A DNA stretch of 64,000 nt from Paramicrobacterium fandaimingii. GTDB lineage: Bacteria > Actinomycetota > Actinomycetes > Actinomycetales > Microbacteriaceae. Below, piece after piece: positions 35,773 through 45,219 of this stretch (its first letter is position 1; every line of letters begins with the position of its first letter). Position numbers and translations under genes: made by a program. The notes under the pieces are model-generated. The model was not told the origin of the DNA and did no database searches. It was given only the letters and a program-made list of their open reading frames with translations. Location of the stretch: NCBI RefSeq assembly GCF_011751745.2, contig NZ_CP061170.1, forward strand, positions 3,224,001 to 3,288,000. The letters are read 5' to 3'.

Positions 35773-36676
35773 TGCTCACTCCCTTGCTTTCGTCAACAGC
35801 TCTGATGTCTCCGACGACGTCGGTGATGCGCGGCACGGCGTCGAGCAGCGCCTTCGTGTACGACGACTGCGGGTTCGAGAAGATCTCGGCAACGGGAGCA
35901 TGCTCGCGAGTCTCGCCGTTCTGCATCACGAGCACGTCGTCGGCAACCTCGCTGACAACGGCGAGATCGTGCGTGATGAACAGCATCCCCGTTCCCGTCT
36001 CTTTCTGAAGCTCGGTCATCAGCTCGAGAATCTGCGCCTGCACCGTCACGTCGAGTGCTGTCGTCGGCTCGTCTGCGATGATGAGGTCGGGTTCGAGGCA
36101 CAGCGCCATGGCGATCATGATGCGCTGCCGCATGCCGCCAGAGAACTGGTGCGGGTAATGGTCGACACGGTGCTCCGGGTCGGCGATCTTCACACGCCGC
36201 ATGGCATCGATCGCCACCCTTCTGCCGTCGCGCTTCGACCCTCCGCGGTGCGCACGATAGGCCTCGCTGATCTGCAGCCCCACCGTGAAATACGGATTGA
36301 GAGACGAGAGCGGGTCTTGAAAGATCATGGCGATCTTCTCGCCGCGCACCCGGCGCATCTCGTGATCGGAGCGGTCCAGCAGATCATGACCGAAGAACCG
36401 GATGCGGCCGGTCGTCGCCCCGCCGTCGGGCAGCAGCCCCATGATGGCGAGCGAGGTCATCGACTTGCCCGAGCCGGATTCCCCGACGATGCCGAGCGTT
36501 TTGCCCGGCTCGATGCGGAACGACGAGTCCTTCACAACGTCGACGGGGCCGCGCACGGTCTGGAAGGTCACCGTGAGGTTCTCCACCTCGAGCAGTGACG
36601 ATCCGCTGATTGGAATCGAGACGGTCTTGAGCGAACCCGTCTTGGGCGCTGCGTTCTTCTTGACGTTTCGTCTCAT
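35765..36676 (-). CDS. peptide ABC transporter ATPase, OppD/DppD type
   Basis: 303 residues. Walker A is [14 protein letters not shown], the signature [15 protein letters not shown] and Walker [15 protein letters not shown], then the OppD-type C-terminal stretch ([15 protein letters not shown]). The basic first 28 residues before [13 protein letters not shown] are longer than usual, so a later start is possible. The ATG overlaps the permease stop by 4 bases. Confidence 0.92.
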   Translation of the reverse strand: MRRNVKKNAAPKTGSLKTVSIPISGSSLLEVENLTVTFQTVRGPVDVVKDSSFRIEPGKTLGIVGESGSGKSMTSLAIMGLLPDGGATTGRIRFFGHDLLDRSDHEMRRVRGEKIAMIFQDPLSSLNPYFTVGLQISEAYRAHRGGSKRDGRRVAIDAMRRVKIADPEHRVDHYPHQFSGGMRQRIMIAMALCLEPDLIIADEPTTALDVTVQAQILELMTELQKETGTGMLFITHDLAVVSEVADDVLVMQNGETREHAPVAEIFSNPQSSYTKALLDAVPRITDVVGDIRAVDESKGVSNE

Positions 36677-37668
36677 TGTGTCTTCACCCTCACTCTCGGG
36701 TCGAGCACCGAATAGAGCAGGTCGACACCGATGTTCGCGACGACGACAATGGCGGCCGCGAGAAGAGTGACGCCCATGATGACGGGCTGGTCGTTCTGCG
36801 TGATGGAGTCGGCGGTGAGCTTACCCACACCGTTGAGGCCGAACACGGTCTCGGTGATGAGCGCGCCGCCGAGCAGTGCCGCGAAGTCCATGCCGAACAG
36901 CGTCACGGCGGGAGTGAGCGCGGGCCGCAGCGCATGCCGCCCAAAGACCACGCTCGGTGCGAGGCCCTTCGCGCGAGCTGTGCGTATGAACCCTTGGCCG
37001 AGAGTGTCGATGACGTTCGCTCGAATAAGCCGCGTATACATTGCTGCGAACATAAACGCGAGCACCGCCCACGGCATGATGTACGCCTGAAACCATTGAA
37101 GCGGGTCATCGCTGAACGGCACAGCTTGCGGAAACGGAAGCCACTTCAGCTTGACGACGAGAATATATTGCAGTCCCAGAGCAACAAAGAAGTTCGGCAG
37201 GCTGATTCCAGACAACGCCCCGACCATGACGCCGCGATCCCACCAGGTGCCGCGCTTGACAGCGCTCAGAAGTCCGCCGCCAACACCGGCGAGAAGCCAC
37301 AGGATCGCCGCGCCAATCGCCAAGGTCACACTGACAGGCAGACGCTGGACGATCATCTCGAACACCGACTGGCTGGTCTGGAAGCTGTAGCCGAGGCACG
37401 GCGCGGCACAGTGCACGGCATTGACGCCCTCGCCATAGTCACGACCGACGAAGAGCCCGCTGATAAAGATCCAGATCTGTTCCCAGAACGGCCGATCGAG
37501 CCCGAGCCGCTCGTGGATATCGGCGATGCGATCGGGCGTGCAGGTCTTGCCGCAGATCATGTAGGCGGGGTCGGGCGAAAGCACGAAAAAGACCATGTAG
37601 GTGAACACCGTGATGAGAAACAGCACGACCGCACCGGCAAGGACTCGTTTGACAATGTAGAAAAGCAT
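36673..37668 (-). CDS. peptide ABC transporter permease, OppB/DppB type
   Basis: 331 residues from the ATG at 37668, which shares one base with the OppC-type stop. The start is the conserved OppB opening (MLFYIVKRVLAGAVVLFLIT). About six membrane helices follow, and the EAA-type loop is IRTARAKGLAPSVVFGRHAL. A periplasmic insert with CGKTC and NAVHCAAPC may form disulfides. It forms the channel with the protein encoded at 37668-38633. Confidence 0.92.
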   Translation of the reverse strand: MLFYIVKRVLAGAVVLFLITVFTYMVFFVLSPDPAYMICGKTCTPDRIADIHERLGLDRPFWEQIWIFISGLFVGRDYGEGVNAVHCAAPCLGYSFQTSQSVFEMIVQRLPVSVTLAIGAAILWLLAGVGGGLLSAVKRGTWWDRGVMVGALSGISLPNFFVALGLQYILVVKLKWLPFPQAVPFSDDPLQWFQAYIMPWAVLAFMFAAMYTRLIRANVIDTLGQGFIRTARAKGLAPSVVFGRHALRPALTPAVTLFGMDFAALLGGALITETVFGLNGVGKLTADSITQNDQPVIMGVTLLAAAIVVVANIGVDLLYSVLDPRVRVKTQ

Positions 37669-38633
37669 CAGGCAGCATCCCCCGCGTCGAGTTGCTTCTG
37701 CAGGTGGTCCCCTACGACGGTGAACGAAAGCACGGTGAAGAAGAGGAACAATCCGGGAATCATGAAGTACATGGGATCGACCGCGTACCACGAGACGGAT
37801 GCGGCGATCATCTGACCCCACGAGGGCATGGGCGGAATGACGCCGACGCCGAGAAATGACAGCGCAGCTTCTGTTCCGATGTACTGCGGAACCGACAGCG
37901 TCGAGAGCACGATAATGGTTCCGCGAAGATTGGGAAGAATTTCTTTGAAGGCGATGCGCGCGGGGCTCGCGCCCGAGGCACGTGCCGACTCGACGAACTC
38001 GCCGTTGCGCAGCGACATCGTCTGACCACGCACGATACGCGCGGTGTAGGGCCAGGCGAACACGCTCAGGACGATCACCAGCAGAAGCGGTCGGTTTCCG
38101 GCCGGCAATGCAGAAAGCAGCGCGATCATAAAGATCAGCGCCGGGAACGCCATGAGAAAGTCCATCAGGCGCGAGATCAGCTGGTCGAGGATGCCGCCGA
38201 AGAAACCGCTGAGCATCCCGAAAACAACACCGAGTGTTGTCGTGACGATGGTGGCGCTGACCGCGATGGTCAGAGACACCCGGGCACCATAGGCGATACG
38301 CATGAAGACGTCGCGGCCACTCCCGGGCTCGACGCCAAACCAGTGATCCGGGCTGATGCCGCCCCAGGAGCCGATGGGCAGGCCCCCGAGTGCGGGATCG
38401 ATGGCGGACTCGTCGTAGCTGTAGGGGCCAACGCCCGTGATCTGCTCGAGCAGCGGCGCCGCGAGCGCCAGCAGCACGATGAACACAATCCACGCGAAGC
38501 TGACGACAACAGATGGGGTGCTTCGCAGCGCGGCGACGACTCGTTTCACGGGGCTGGGGGCGCTGCCGCCGTCAAGCGACGCCAGCGCCCCCTTCCGTGT
38601 GCCGACCGCGATTTCACTCGCAGGTTGAGACAT
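37668..38633 (-). CDS. peptide ABC transporter permease, OppC/DppC type
   Basis: 321 residues with the OppC N-terminal cytoplasmic segment (PVKRVVAALRSTPSVVVSFA), a large periplasmic loop (PLLEQITGVGPYSYDESAID, then GTDxxGRD-like GVEPGSGRDVFMRIAYGARV) and the EAA loop FVESARASGASPARIAFKEI. It follows the binding-protein gene by 3 bp and is coupled to the OppB-type gene. Confidence 0.92.
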   Translation of the reverse strand: MSQPASEIAVGTRKGALASLDGGSAPSPVKRVVAALRSTPSVVVSFAWIVFIVLLALAAPLLEQITGVGPYSYDESAIDPALGGLPIGSWGGISPDHWFGVEPGSGRDVFMRIAYGARVSLTIAVSATIVTTTLGVVFGMLSGFFGGILDQLISRLMDFLMAFPALIFMIALLSALPAGNRPLLLVIVLSVFAWPYTARIVRGQTMSLRNGEFVESARASGASPARIAFKEILPNLRGTIIVLSTLSVPQYIGTEAALSFLGVGVIPPMPSWGQMIAASVSWYAVDPMYFMIPGLFLFFTVLSFTVVGDHLQKQLDAGDAA

Positions 38634-38636
38634 GTA

Positions 38637-40328
38637 TTACTCGTCCACGCTCTTCAGACCGACAGTCACGAAGTCGATGCCACCGGAGTAGGCGAGGTGA
38701 AGGTTGGCGTTGGCAATGTTGCTGCCGGTCACCGTCACCGTCTTCTCCCACGTCAGCGGAACCGCGGGCGCAGACTCGAGGATCTGCTTGTCGAGTTCTC
38801 CCCAGGCCTTGTTCGCCTTCTCAACGTCGGTCATGAGTCGAATCTCGGCCATGCGCTTGTTTACCGCTTCGTTGTCGAACTGGGCGATGTTGGAGTTGCC
38901 CTGATCGAAGATCTGGCTTCCCTCGAACAGCGGCGGAAGGAAGGTGGCTCCCGTCGGCCAGTCGGGGCACCAGCCCGCAATGGCGGCATCCGTCTGCTGA
39001 CTCGGAGTACCGATGATCTGCCAGTACTTTGCCGTGTCGATGACGTTGAGCTTGACGTCGATGCCGACCTTGCCGAGCGACTCCTGAAGCGACTCCGCCT
39101 GAGCCTGCGTAACGGGCACGGCACGCATGTCGAGGCTCATTTCGAACCCGTCAGCGTAGCCCGCCTCGGCGAGCAGCTCCTTCGCCTTCTCAGGATCACC
39201 CTCGCTGTCCTTGCTCGGGTAGAGATCGAAGTCTTGCTGCCCCTTAACCGACGGCGGCAGCATAGACGTGGCAATGTCGGTCAGCGCAGGGCCTCCGGTC
39301 GCGGTCTGCACCGACTTCTTGTCGATCGCGTAGGAAATCGCCTGACGCACCTTGATGTCGTCCAGCGGTGCTTTCGTGTTGTTGAGCGCGAGGTATGTGG
39401 TGCAGCCCTTCAGCCCTTCAAGAGTGCGCTCCTGAATCGAGGGCTCCTGGATCCGCGAAAGCGACGACGCCAAGACGATTCCAGCAATGGCGTTTTTGTC
39501 GTCACCCTGGTTCGCGATCATGCGTTCGTCGATCGTTGAATTGTCGAGTCCGAGGGTCCACACAAACTTGTCGGGGTACGCCTTACGCACCTCGTCGGAG
39601 TCAGGCTCCCAGTACTCGTTGCGCTCAAGAACAATCGTGCTTCCGGGCGTGTATTCGGTGACGACGTACGGCCCAGACGAGATCGGCTGCTTGTCGATGC
39701 TCGTTGTCGTCACATCGCCATCCGCAGGGAATGGTGTGTACACCGGCTGGGCGACGGCGCTGCCGAAGTCGGCGAACGGCTGGTTGAGGTGGAAGATGAT
39801 CGTCTTGTCATCCGGCGTCTCGATCGAGTCGAGGTGGCCGTCCTTGTAGACGCCTTCATAGTCATCGGCTCCGTCGAGCAGAATCTTCGCGTACGGCGAG
39901 CCAACGGCGATGTCTGGGTCAAGCGAGCGCTCGACACCGAAGCGCACGTCTTCGCTTGTGATCTCCGAACCGTCCTGGAAGAAGATGTCGTCCTTCAGTG
40001 TGAACGTCCACTCGGTGTTGTCCTCGTTGGGTGTTCCGAGATCCGTCGCGAGGTCAGGGACCATCTCGGTCGGGTCTTTTGCATCACCGCCCGCATACGT
40101 CGTCAACGTGCGATAGATCAGACGGTAGAAATTGTTGACTCCACCGTCCCAGCCCTGCGCCGGGTCGAGGTGCGAGAAGTCAGTCGTGGCAAGAACGTTG
40201 AGCGTGCCGCCTTTGACTGCCTCGCCGCTGCTTCCGCCGTCACCGGAGGTGTCGCCTCCGGCGCTGCATCCCGTGAGGGCGAGGGCCGCAGCGAGGCCCA
40301 ATCCCAGCACCATATTGCGTTTCTTCAT
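38637..40328 (-). CDS. peptide-binding lipoprotein, OppA/DppA family
   Basis: 563 residues from the ATG at 40328. The lipoprotein signal MKKRNMVLGLGLAAALALTG ends in Cys21 (LTGCSAGG). A Gly/Ser-rich linker and the family 5 solute-binding fold follow (TDFSHLDPAQGWDGGVNNFY, then GPYVVTEYTPGSTIVLERNE). The size fits oligopeptide binders. It is transcribed after the GH127 gene (57 bp) and directly before the permeases. From context the ligand is probably a Pro/Hyp-rich peptide or Hyp-arabinoside; the sequence alone does not say. Confidence 0.9.
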   Translation of the reverse strand: MKKRNMVLGLGLAAALALTGCSAGGDTSGDGGSSGEAVKGGTLNVLATTDFSHLDPAQGWDGGVNNFYRLIYRTLTTYAGGDAKDPTEMVPDLATDLGTPNEDNTEWTFTLKDDIFFQDGSEITSEDVRFGVERSLDPDIAVGSPYAKILLDGADDYEGVYKDGHLDSIETPDDKTIIFHLNQPFADFGSAVAQPVYTPFPADGDVTTTSIDKQPISSGPYVVTEYTPGSTIVLERNEYWEPDSDEVRKAYPDKFVWTLGLDNSTIDERMIANQGDDKNAIAGIVLASSLSRIQEPSIQERTLEGLKGCTTYLALNNTKAPLDDIKVRQAISYAIDKKSVQTATGGPALTDIATSMLPPSVKGQQDFDLYPSKDSEGDPEKAKELLAEAGYADGFEMSLDMRAVPVTQAQAESLQESLGKVGIDVKLNVIDTAKYWQIIGTPSQQTDAAIAGWCPDWPTGATFLPPLFEGSQIFDQGNSNIAQFDNEAVNKRMAEIRLMTDVEKANKAWGELDKQILESAPAVPLTWEKTVTVTGSNIANANLHLAYSGGIDFVTVGLKSVDE

Positions 40329-40385
40329 CAGTTCACTCTCTGTCGATGCGGGCGTCTCTGCCCGCACTGTGGGTGTTTCAGGGGG

Positions 40386-42401
40386 TTAGGCCGTGCGCAG
40401 CCATACGCGCATTGCCTTGGCCTCACGGTTTCCCCACTGAAAGTAGGGAACGAGTGTGAGGTGCGTTCGGGCTGCATCCTTCGCAGCCGGGTCTGTGGTG
40501 CCAGTGCTGTCAGCAGCATCCGCGTCGTCTCGAAGCTCCGGGTAGAGCTCTGTCTGACCGAGCGACACCGTCGTGACGAGCCCGCGCAGCACGATGCTCG
40601 GCCCCGAAGCGACGACCTGTCGCGACTCGGGTTCGAACGCACGCACGGCGCGAGGCGACACGACGAGGGAATCGATGTCGCGTTCGTTGTCTTGCTGTTC
40701 GGCGCAGTAGACGAGGGGGCCGCGGGCCACAGCGAGGCTGCCGCGAACAGCATCCACTCGGGGATCTGCCCCGTGGGCGCGTGCGGTCATCGGCAGGCTG
40801 ATGCGGATGCTCTCGCCCGCTGTCACGTCGTCGATGCGCGCCCAGTCGCCGGGCGTCGCCGTCGCGCGGCTGCCTGCGCGCTCCACCGTCGCGCCGTGGG
40901 CCCAAGACGGAATGCGCACGGCGACCGCGCGGTCAGATTTCGGAGCGGCCGTCACGTCGATCATGACGTCGCCGTCCCAGGGGTACTCAGAGGCGATGGT
41001 GAGCTCGAGCCCGTCGTGGCTGATCTCTGCCGCGGTGAGGTTGGCGATGTGCAGCGTGTGTTCGTCTGCGAATGCAACGTGGTCTTGCAGCTCAGACACC
41101 CAGCGGATGATGTTCGGCGGGCAGCAGGGGCAGCCGAACCAGGCGCGGCGCAGCAGGGGCCCGTCGGCCTCGGCGCCCGAGCGCTGCATGTGATCGCCCC
41201 GGCGCTGCAGCGGGTTGTCGTAGAAGAACGCGCAGCCGTCGTCGGAGAGCCCGACGGCGAAGGCGTTGTACTGCACGATTTCGAAAATGTCGGCATAACG
41301 AGCTTCGCCCGTGTTCAGCAGCATCCGCCATGCCCACTGCATCAGGGCGATGGCCGCGCAGGTCTCGTTGTAGGCGCGCTCGCTCGGCAGCTCGAAGCGA
41401 TCGCCGATGGCTTCGTCTGAGTGCCGGCTGCCGAGGCCGCCCGTGATGTACAGCTTGCTCGCGACCATGTCGTCCCAGAGGTGCAGCACGGACTTCTCGA
41501 GATCGTCTGCGCCGGTCTCGGTTGCCACGTCGGTGGCACCTGAGGCGAGGTACATCATGCGAACGGCGTGCCCCGTCACGGAGTCGAGGGTGACGAACGG
41601 CACGAGGTCTTGAAAGTACTCGCTCGTGAAGATCGTCGAGCTGATGCTCTGGTGGCCGCGACGGCGCACCATGAGGTCGGCGAGCTCGAGATGGTCGCGG
41701 TTTCCCGTTTCGCGGAACAGTTCGACGAGAGCCATCTCCACCTCGGGGTGCCCGCAGAAGGCGAGCGTCTCTGTGGTGTCGGGGCCGAACTTCTGCCAGA
41801 CCAATCGTGCGAAGCGCACGGCGATGTCGAGAAGTCGGGCGTCACCAAGCTGCCTGTTGGCGGCGACCGCTGCTTGAATCAGGTGACCAAGCGAATACAG
41901 CTCGTGGCCCCACGCGAGGTCGCTCCACGGCTCTTTGTCGATCGAGTCGGCTTGAAAGTAGGTGTTGAGGTAGCCATCGGCGAGCTGGGCCCGCTGCATG
42001 AGGTCGATGGCTTCCTCGTAGAAGTTGCGAATGGAGGCATCGAGGGTGACGGCACCCGACTCTGTTGTTTCTGCTGGCTCTGCCCGGGCGAGTTCGTAGG
42101 CAATGCCCTCGAGCGTCTTGTAGACGTCGGTGTCGAGAAACGGGTAGCGGCCGCGGTATGGCTCGGTCGCGCCGCCGATGACGGCACGAAAGTTGTCGAG
42201 GTTGCCTGCGAGCGTCAGCTGCTCGATGCTGTGCACGAGGGTCTGCTCGCGATTGCGACGCTGCCACTGCCCGAGCAGTCCGCTGCTCGCAAGGGTCACC
42301 TCTGTTGCGCCGAGGGAGGCGAATCGGGATGCTGCCGATGAGACGGCTGGGCGAACCCGCGATGTTCGCGCTGTCGATGTGGCTGATGTCGGAGAAGACA
42401 C
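40386..42401 (-). CDS. GH127 beta-L-arabinofuranosidase
   Basis: 671 residues with an (alpha/alpha)6 barrel, no signal peptide. All residues of the Zn-cysteine site of Bifidobacterium HypBA1 (Glu322, Glu338, Cys340, Cys417, Cys418) have counterparts: E330 (SDEAIGDRFELP), E346 and C348 (NETCAAIA), C426 and C427 (FGCPCCPPN). The family removes beta-1,2-linked L-arabinofuranose from hydroxyproline-linked arabino-oligosaccharides of plant extensins, via a cysteine thioglycosyl intermediate. It heads the run with the peptide importer, so it probably trims Hyp-arabinosides after uptake. The first 40 Ala/Ser/Thr-rich residues are of uncertain start. This gene ties the hydroxyproline enzymes to a plant glycoprotein substrate. 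Confidence 0.88.
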   Translation of the reverse strand: MSSPTSATSTARTSRVRPAVSSAASRFASLGATEVTLASSGLLGQWQRRNREQTLVHSIEQLTLAGNLDNFRAVIGGATEPYRGRYPFLDTDVYKTLEGIAYELARAEPAETTESGAVTLDASIRNFYEEAIDLMQRAQLADGYLNTYFQADSIDKEPWSDLAWGHELYSLGHLIQAAVAANRQLGDARLLDIAVRFARLVWQKFGPDTTETLAFCGHPEVEMALVELFRETGNRDHLELADLMVRRRGHQSISSTIFTSEYFQDLVPFVTLDSVTGHAVRMMYLASGATDVATETGADDLEKSVLHLWDDMVASKLYITGGLGSRHSDEAIGDRFELPSERAYNETCAAIALMQWAWRMLLNTGEARYADIFEIVQYNAFAVGLSDDGCAFFYDNPLQRRGDHMQRSGAEADGPLLRRAWFGCPCCPPNIIRWVSELQDHVAFADEHTLHIANLTAAEISHDGLELTIASEYPWDGDVMIDVTAAPKSDRAVAVRIPSWAHGATVERAGSRATATPGDWARIDDVTAGESIRISLPMTARAHGADPRVDAVRGSLAVARGPLVYCAEQQDNERDIDSLVVSPRAVRAFEPESRQVVASGPSIVLRGLVTTVSLGQTELYPELRDDADAADSTGTTDPAAKDAARTHLTLVPYFQWGNREAKAMRVWLRTA

Positions 42402-42430
42402 GGGACCTCACTGCTCTGTGACCTGTAGTG

Positions 42431-42467
42431 GGTGATATGTTACACGGCACTTCGGCGGGTACGTCAA
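42431..42467 (-). promoter_or_regulatory. GH127 promoter overlapped by TGTNACA operator
   Basis: GGTGATATGTTACA at 42431-42444 fits the heptamer palindrome with one mismatch in the outer half. On the reverse strand TTGACG (42462-42467) and TAACAT (42437-42442) lie 19 bp apart. The -10 would lie inside the operator, which suits repression. The same motif is upstream of three other transcription units of the locus. Confidence 0.55.
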
Positions 42468-42755
42468 TCCCGTGATCAAAATGTGACCGTTCACAACGCC
42501 AGGTCGCCGCGTTCGGTCATTCTCGAAGCCGATCTGCTCCGAAGGGGTACCCAAAGACACAGCGGTTGTGTAAAGTCACGGTCAATCGAGGGCGAGGCAC
42601 ACAGCACCGCCGCTTCACCGCATCCGTCCTCGGGAGAGTTCCTTCGACCACCGATGCAGCGGCGAGCGACCGCAGGCGCGAGCGCTGCAGATTCGACAGT
42701 TGTCGAGTCAGACGCCCCCAGAGGGCCCAGAACACTCCTGTGCGTATCAGTGATG

Positions 42756-42769
42756 TGTCACATGTCACG
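42756..42769 (+). promoter_or_regulatory. TGTCACA-TGTCACG operator upstream of the wall-anchored protease
   Basis: Two adjacent heptamers TGTCACA and TGTCACG, with a third TGTCACG at 42774-42780, lie about 90 bp upstream of the protease ATG. Same family of sites as at 31301, 42431 and 46243. Confidence 0.5.
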
Positions 42770-42856
42770 GCCTTGTCACGTCACGGCTGTGCCCCATCAC
42801 GACGGTGGCGGCGCGAGCTCGCTCACGTTAACCGCAGATGAGTTCATAGGAGAACC

Positions 42857-45163
42857 ATGACACATTCACGAAAAACAGCGGGAGGTGCGTTGGCAACGGC
42901 CGTGCTGCTCATGCCCGCATTGCTCCTCGGCGCCAGCCCGGCAGCTGCCGCCGAGACCGACGCCACAATCAGTGTCGCTGCCGACGGCACCGTTGCGACG
43001 GACCCAACGTTCGACGGCCCGCAGATCACCGAGATCCGCGTCATCAACGAACAGAAGTTTCTCGAGATCTACTGGGATCGCTACGTCGACGAGAAAGAAG
43101 CCGTGAGCCCAGAGAACATCGTGCTCACCAACGGCGACCGCACAATCGACCTCACGGCGAAACCCGCCACAGGGCGCACCGACACGATTTTCTTCGACAA
43201 GAAGAACGAGCAGATGGCGGCAACCGACGCCAACAGCATGGAGCGGCTTCCAGACGATCTCCACCTCGCGAGCATCGCCTACACGGGAACAATCGACATG
43301 AGCGAGCCGCTCACCCTGACGGTGACCGGCTCGGCGATCGTAGACGGCGAGGGCGCGCAGGCGAAAGACGCCGTGTATACCGGCATCCCGAAACTCGACT
43401 ATTACACGCAGTCCGTCACGACTGACACCGGCATCGTCGTGAAGGCGAACTCACGTGTTGATGCCAGCACACTGACTCTCGCGGCCGCGCAGGTCGATGT
43501 CGAGCTGGCGAAGACCGAGACAGGCATCGCCGCGCAGATGGCCGATTTCGGATGCTCCCTCGCCGTGTACGCGTCACGAGAGAATGCGTACCTCATTCCC
43601 GAACACCGCGGTGGCTACGACCCCGAGATGTACGACGTCGAAGGGTATGGCGGCAGCACGTACAACAACTGCGTCTCGTCGATCTCGGAACGCAATGTGC
43701 TGCGCACGCGCGGCAACACCGACCCGTTTCTCAACACGAGCTACACGAACGAGAACATTTTGATCCACGAATTCGGCCACGCTGTGAAGCTCGTCGGAAT
43801 CGAGACGATGACTGACACAACGCTGGCAGACGAGTTCTATGCCGCGTACGAGAACGCTTATCTCACGGGCCTCTGGCCCAACACCTATGCGATTGGCAAC
43901 AGCGACGAGTTCTTCGCGACGCTGTCGGCGATCTGGTTCGATGTCATGGCCGAAAAGCCCGACTGGACCGACGGCGTGCGCAGCCCCATCAACACCAGGG
44001 CCGAGCTCAAAGAGTACGACCCGACGTCATACGCATTCTTCGAGAAGATCTACCCGAGCGATCTGACGTTGCCCGCACCATGGGATGAACCCGCTCCAGA
44101 CGAGTACCACGGTGATTACACCGAGCTTCCCGAGCAGGAGCCCCGCGTCACCGCAACCGACGTGGCATTCGGCAGCGACCAGTTCCGCATCTCGACGCAG
44201 ACCGTCAGCGGTGACTTCCAGATCGACAGGTTTGCCGGCGATGCCGAGCACCCCGATCGCGACGTCGTCGTGTGGTTCACCTGGGGCGACGGCGTCTGGT
44301 CGATCGACTACGACAACGGGTTCTACACGATCAGCGCGTCAGACGGCAGCGGCGTACTCTCGGCCACCTCCGACACCGAAGTGCGGTATGCCGGAATCGG
44401 CGCCGACGCGAGCGATGACAGCCAGAAGTGGCGCTTCGTTCCCGACACATCGACACCGGATGCTGTCTATGACGGCCAGCTTGTGAACGCGGCGAACGGT
44501 CGCGCACTAGCGCTGGACGACCGCGCGAACACCGGCGTCTCGCTGACCCTCACCGACACGGCATCTGGCACGCGCTGGATGCTCGAGGACACGACGCGCA
44601 CCGAGGTTCAGGGCACGGCAGCGTACGTTCTTCCCGTCACGATAACCATCACGTCCGGCGCCCAGAACTCTGACGAGCCCAGCATGCAGACATTTGGTGC
44701 AGAGACATCGATGGTAACCGCTGCGGCGGATGACGAGATCATGACGATCAACGTCGCGCAGCAGGGCTTCTCGCTGCCAAACATCGCCGACGTGTTCGGT
44801 GCCGACTGGTCGCGGGATGGCTACACGTTCTCTGGCTGGAGCATCGCGGGCGGGGACAGCATCCTGCCCACTGACTGGGGCATTCCAGACGGCACGACAG
44901 CGCTCTCTCTCGACGCCGTGTGGGAAGCGGCTGATCAGCCGGGGCAACCAGGCGAGCCTGAAGACCCGGCTGAGCCGGCAGTCCCGGGGGACGACAGTGG
45001 CTCCCCGGGCGAGGCCCCGTCAGATGAGGCATCGGATGCCGCGGGCGAATTGCCGCGCACGGGAGCTGACATCATCGGCGCTGCCGCAGCGGCACTCGTC
45101 GCCCTTCTGCTCGGAGGTGGGCTGATGCTTGTACGCCGCAGATCGGCGGGCACCAAACAGTAG
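42857..45163 (+). CDS. LPxTG wall-anchored zinc metalloprotease
   Basis: 768 residues. A signal peptide (about 1-32, ending AAAAE after SPAAA) is followed by an Ig-like region (FLEIYWDRYVDEKEAVSPEN) and a domain with H304-E-F-G-H308 in ILIHEFGHAVKLVG. The downstream TLADEFYAAYENA may carry the third zinc ligand of a gluzincin. Residues about 440-600 look like a beta-trefoil carbohydrate-binding domain and 660-710 like a Listeria/Bacteroides-type repeat (DGYTFSGWSI). A Pro/Glu-rich spacer leads to L732-P-R-T-G736, a hydrophobic helix and RRRS, a sortase signal. It probably degrades a protein outside the cell. The substrate is inferred from its place in the hydroxyproline locus. Confidence 0.82.
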   Translation: MTHSRKTAGGALATAVLLMPALLLGASPAAAAETDATISVAADGTVATDPTFDGPQITEIRVINEQKFLEIYWDRYVDEKEAVSPENIVLTNGDRTIDLTAKPATGRTDTIFFDKKNEQMAATDANSMERLPDDLHLASIAYTGTIDMSEPLTLTVTGSAIVDGEGAQAKDAVYTGIPKLDYYTQSVTTDTGIVVKANSRVDASTLTLAAAQVDVELAKTETGIAAQMADFGCSLAVYASRENAYLIPEHRGGYDPEMYDVEGYGGSTYNNCVSSISERNVLRTRGNTDPFLNTSYTNENILIHEFGHAVKLVGIETMTDTTLADEFYAAYENAYLTGLWPNTYAIGNSDEFFATLSAIWFDVMAEKPDWTDGVRSPINTRAELKEYDPTSYAFFEKIYPSDLTLPAPWDEPAPDEYHGDYTELPEQEPRVTATDVAFGSDQFRISTQTVSGDFQIDRFAGDAEHPDRDVVVWFTWGDGVWSIDYDNGFYTISASDGSGVLSATSDTEVRYAGIGADASDDSQKWRFVPDTSTPDAVYDGQLVNAANGRALALDDRANTGVSLTLTDTASGTRWMLEDTTRTEVQGTAAYVLPVTITITSGAQNSDEPSMQTFGAETSMVTAAADDEIMTINVAQQGFSLPNIADVFGADWSRDGYTFSGWSIAGGDSILPTDWGIPDGTTALSLDAVWEAADQPGQPGEPEDPAEPAVPGDDSGSPGEAPSDEASDAAGELPRTGADIIGAAAAALVALLLGGGLMLVRRRSAGTKQ

Positions 45164-45171
45164 CGACGGCT

Positions 45172-45215
45172 GGTGAAAGCGCAGGGTGATCGTCGAGATA
45201 CCCTGCGCTTTCACC
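45172..45215. terminator. strong bidirectional hairpin between convergent genes
   Basis: GGTGAAAGCGCAGGGT (45172-45187) and ACCCTGCGCTTTCACC (45200-45215) form a perfect 16-bp stem with a 12-nt loop, lying between the stop codons of the protease (45163) and the SMP-30 gene (45220). The AAAG/CTTT pair gives a short U-run on either strand. Confidence 0.85.
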
Positions 45216-45219
45216 CCGG

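Larger units (their letters stand above)
42402..42856. other. 455-bp divergent intergenic region
   Basis: No credible gene: the open frames lack ribosome sites and family resemblance. It separates GH127 (left) from the wall-anchored protease (right) and holds two heptamer operators, each near the start of its own gene. The middle (42480-42740) shows nothing I can name. Confidence 0.7.

Noticed and set aside
36673..38493. Longer OppB-type protein starting at 38493
   Set aside because: The added 275 residues are the out-of-frame OppC gene; the ATG at 37668 gives the conserved OppB start.
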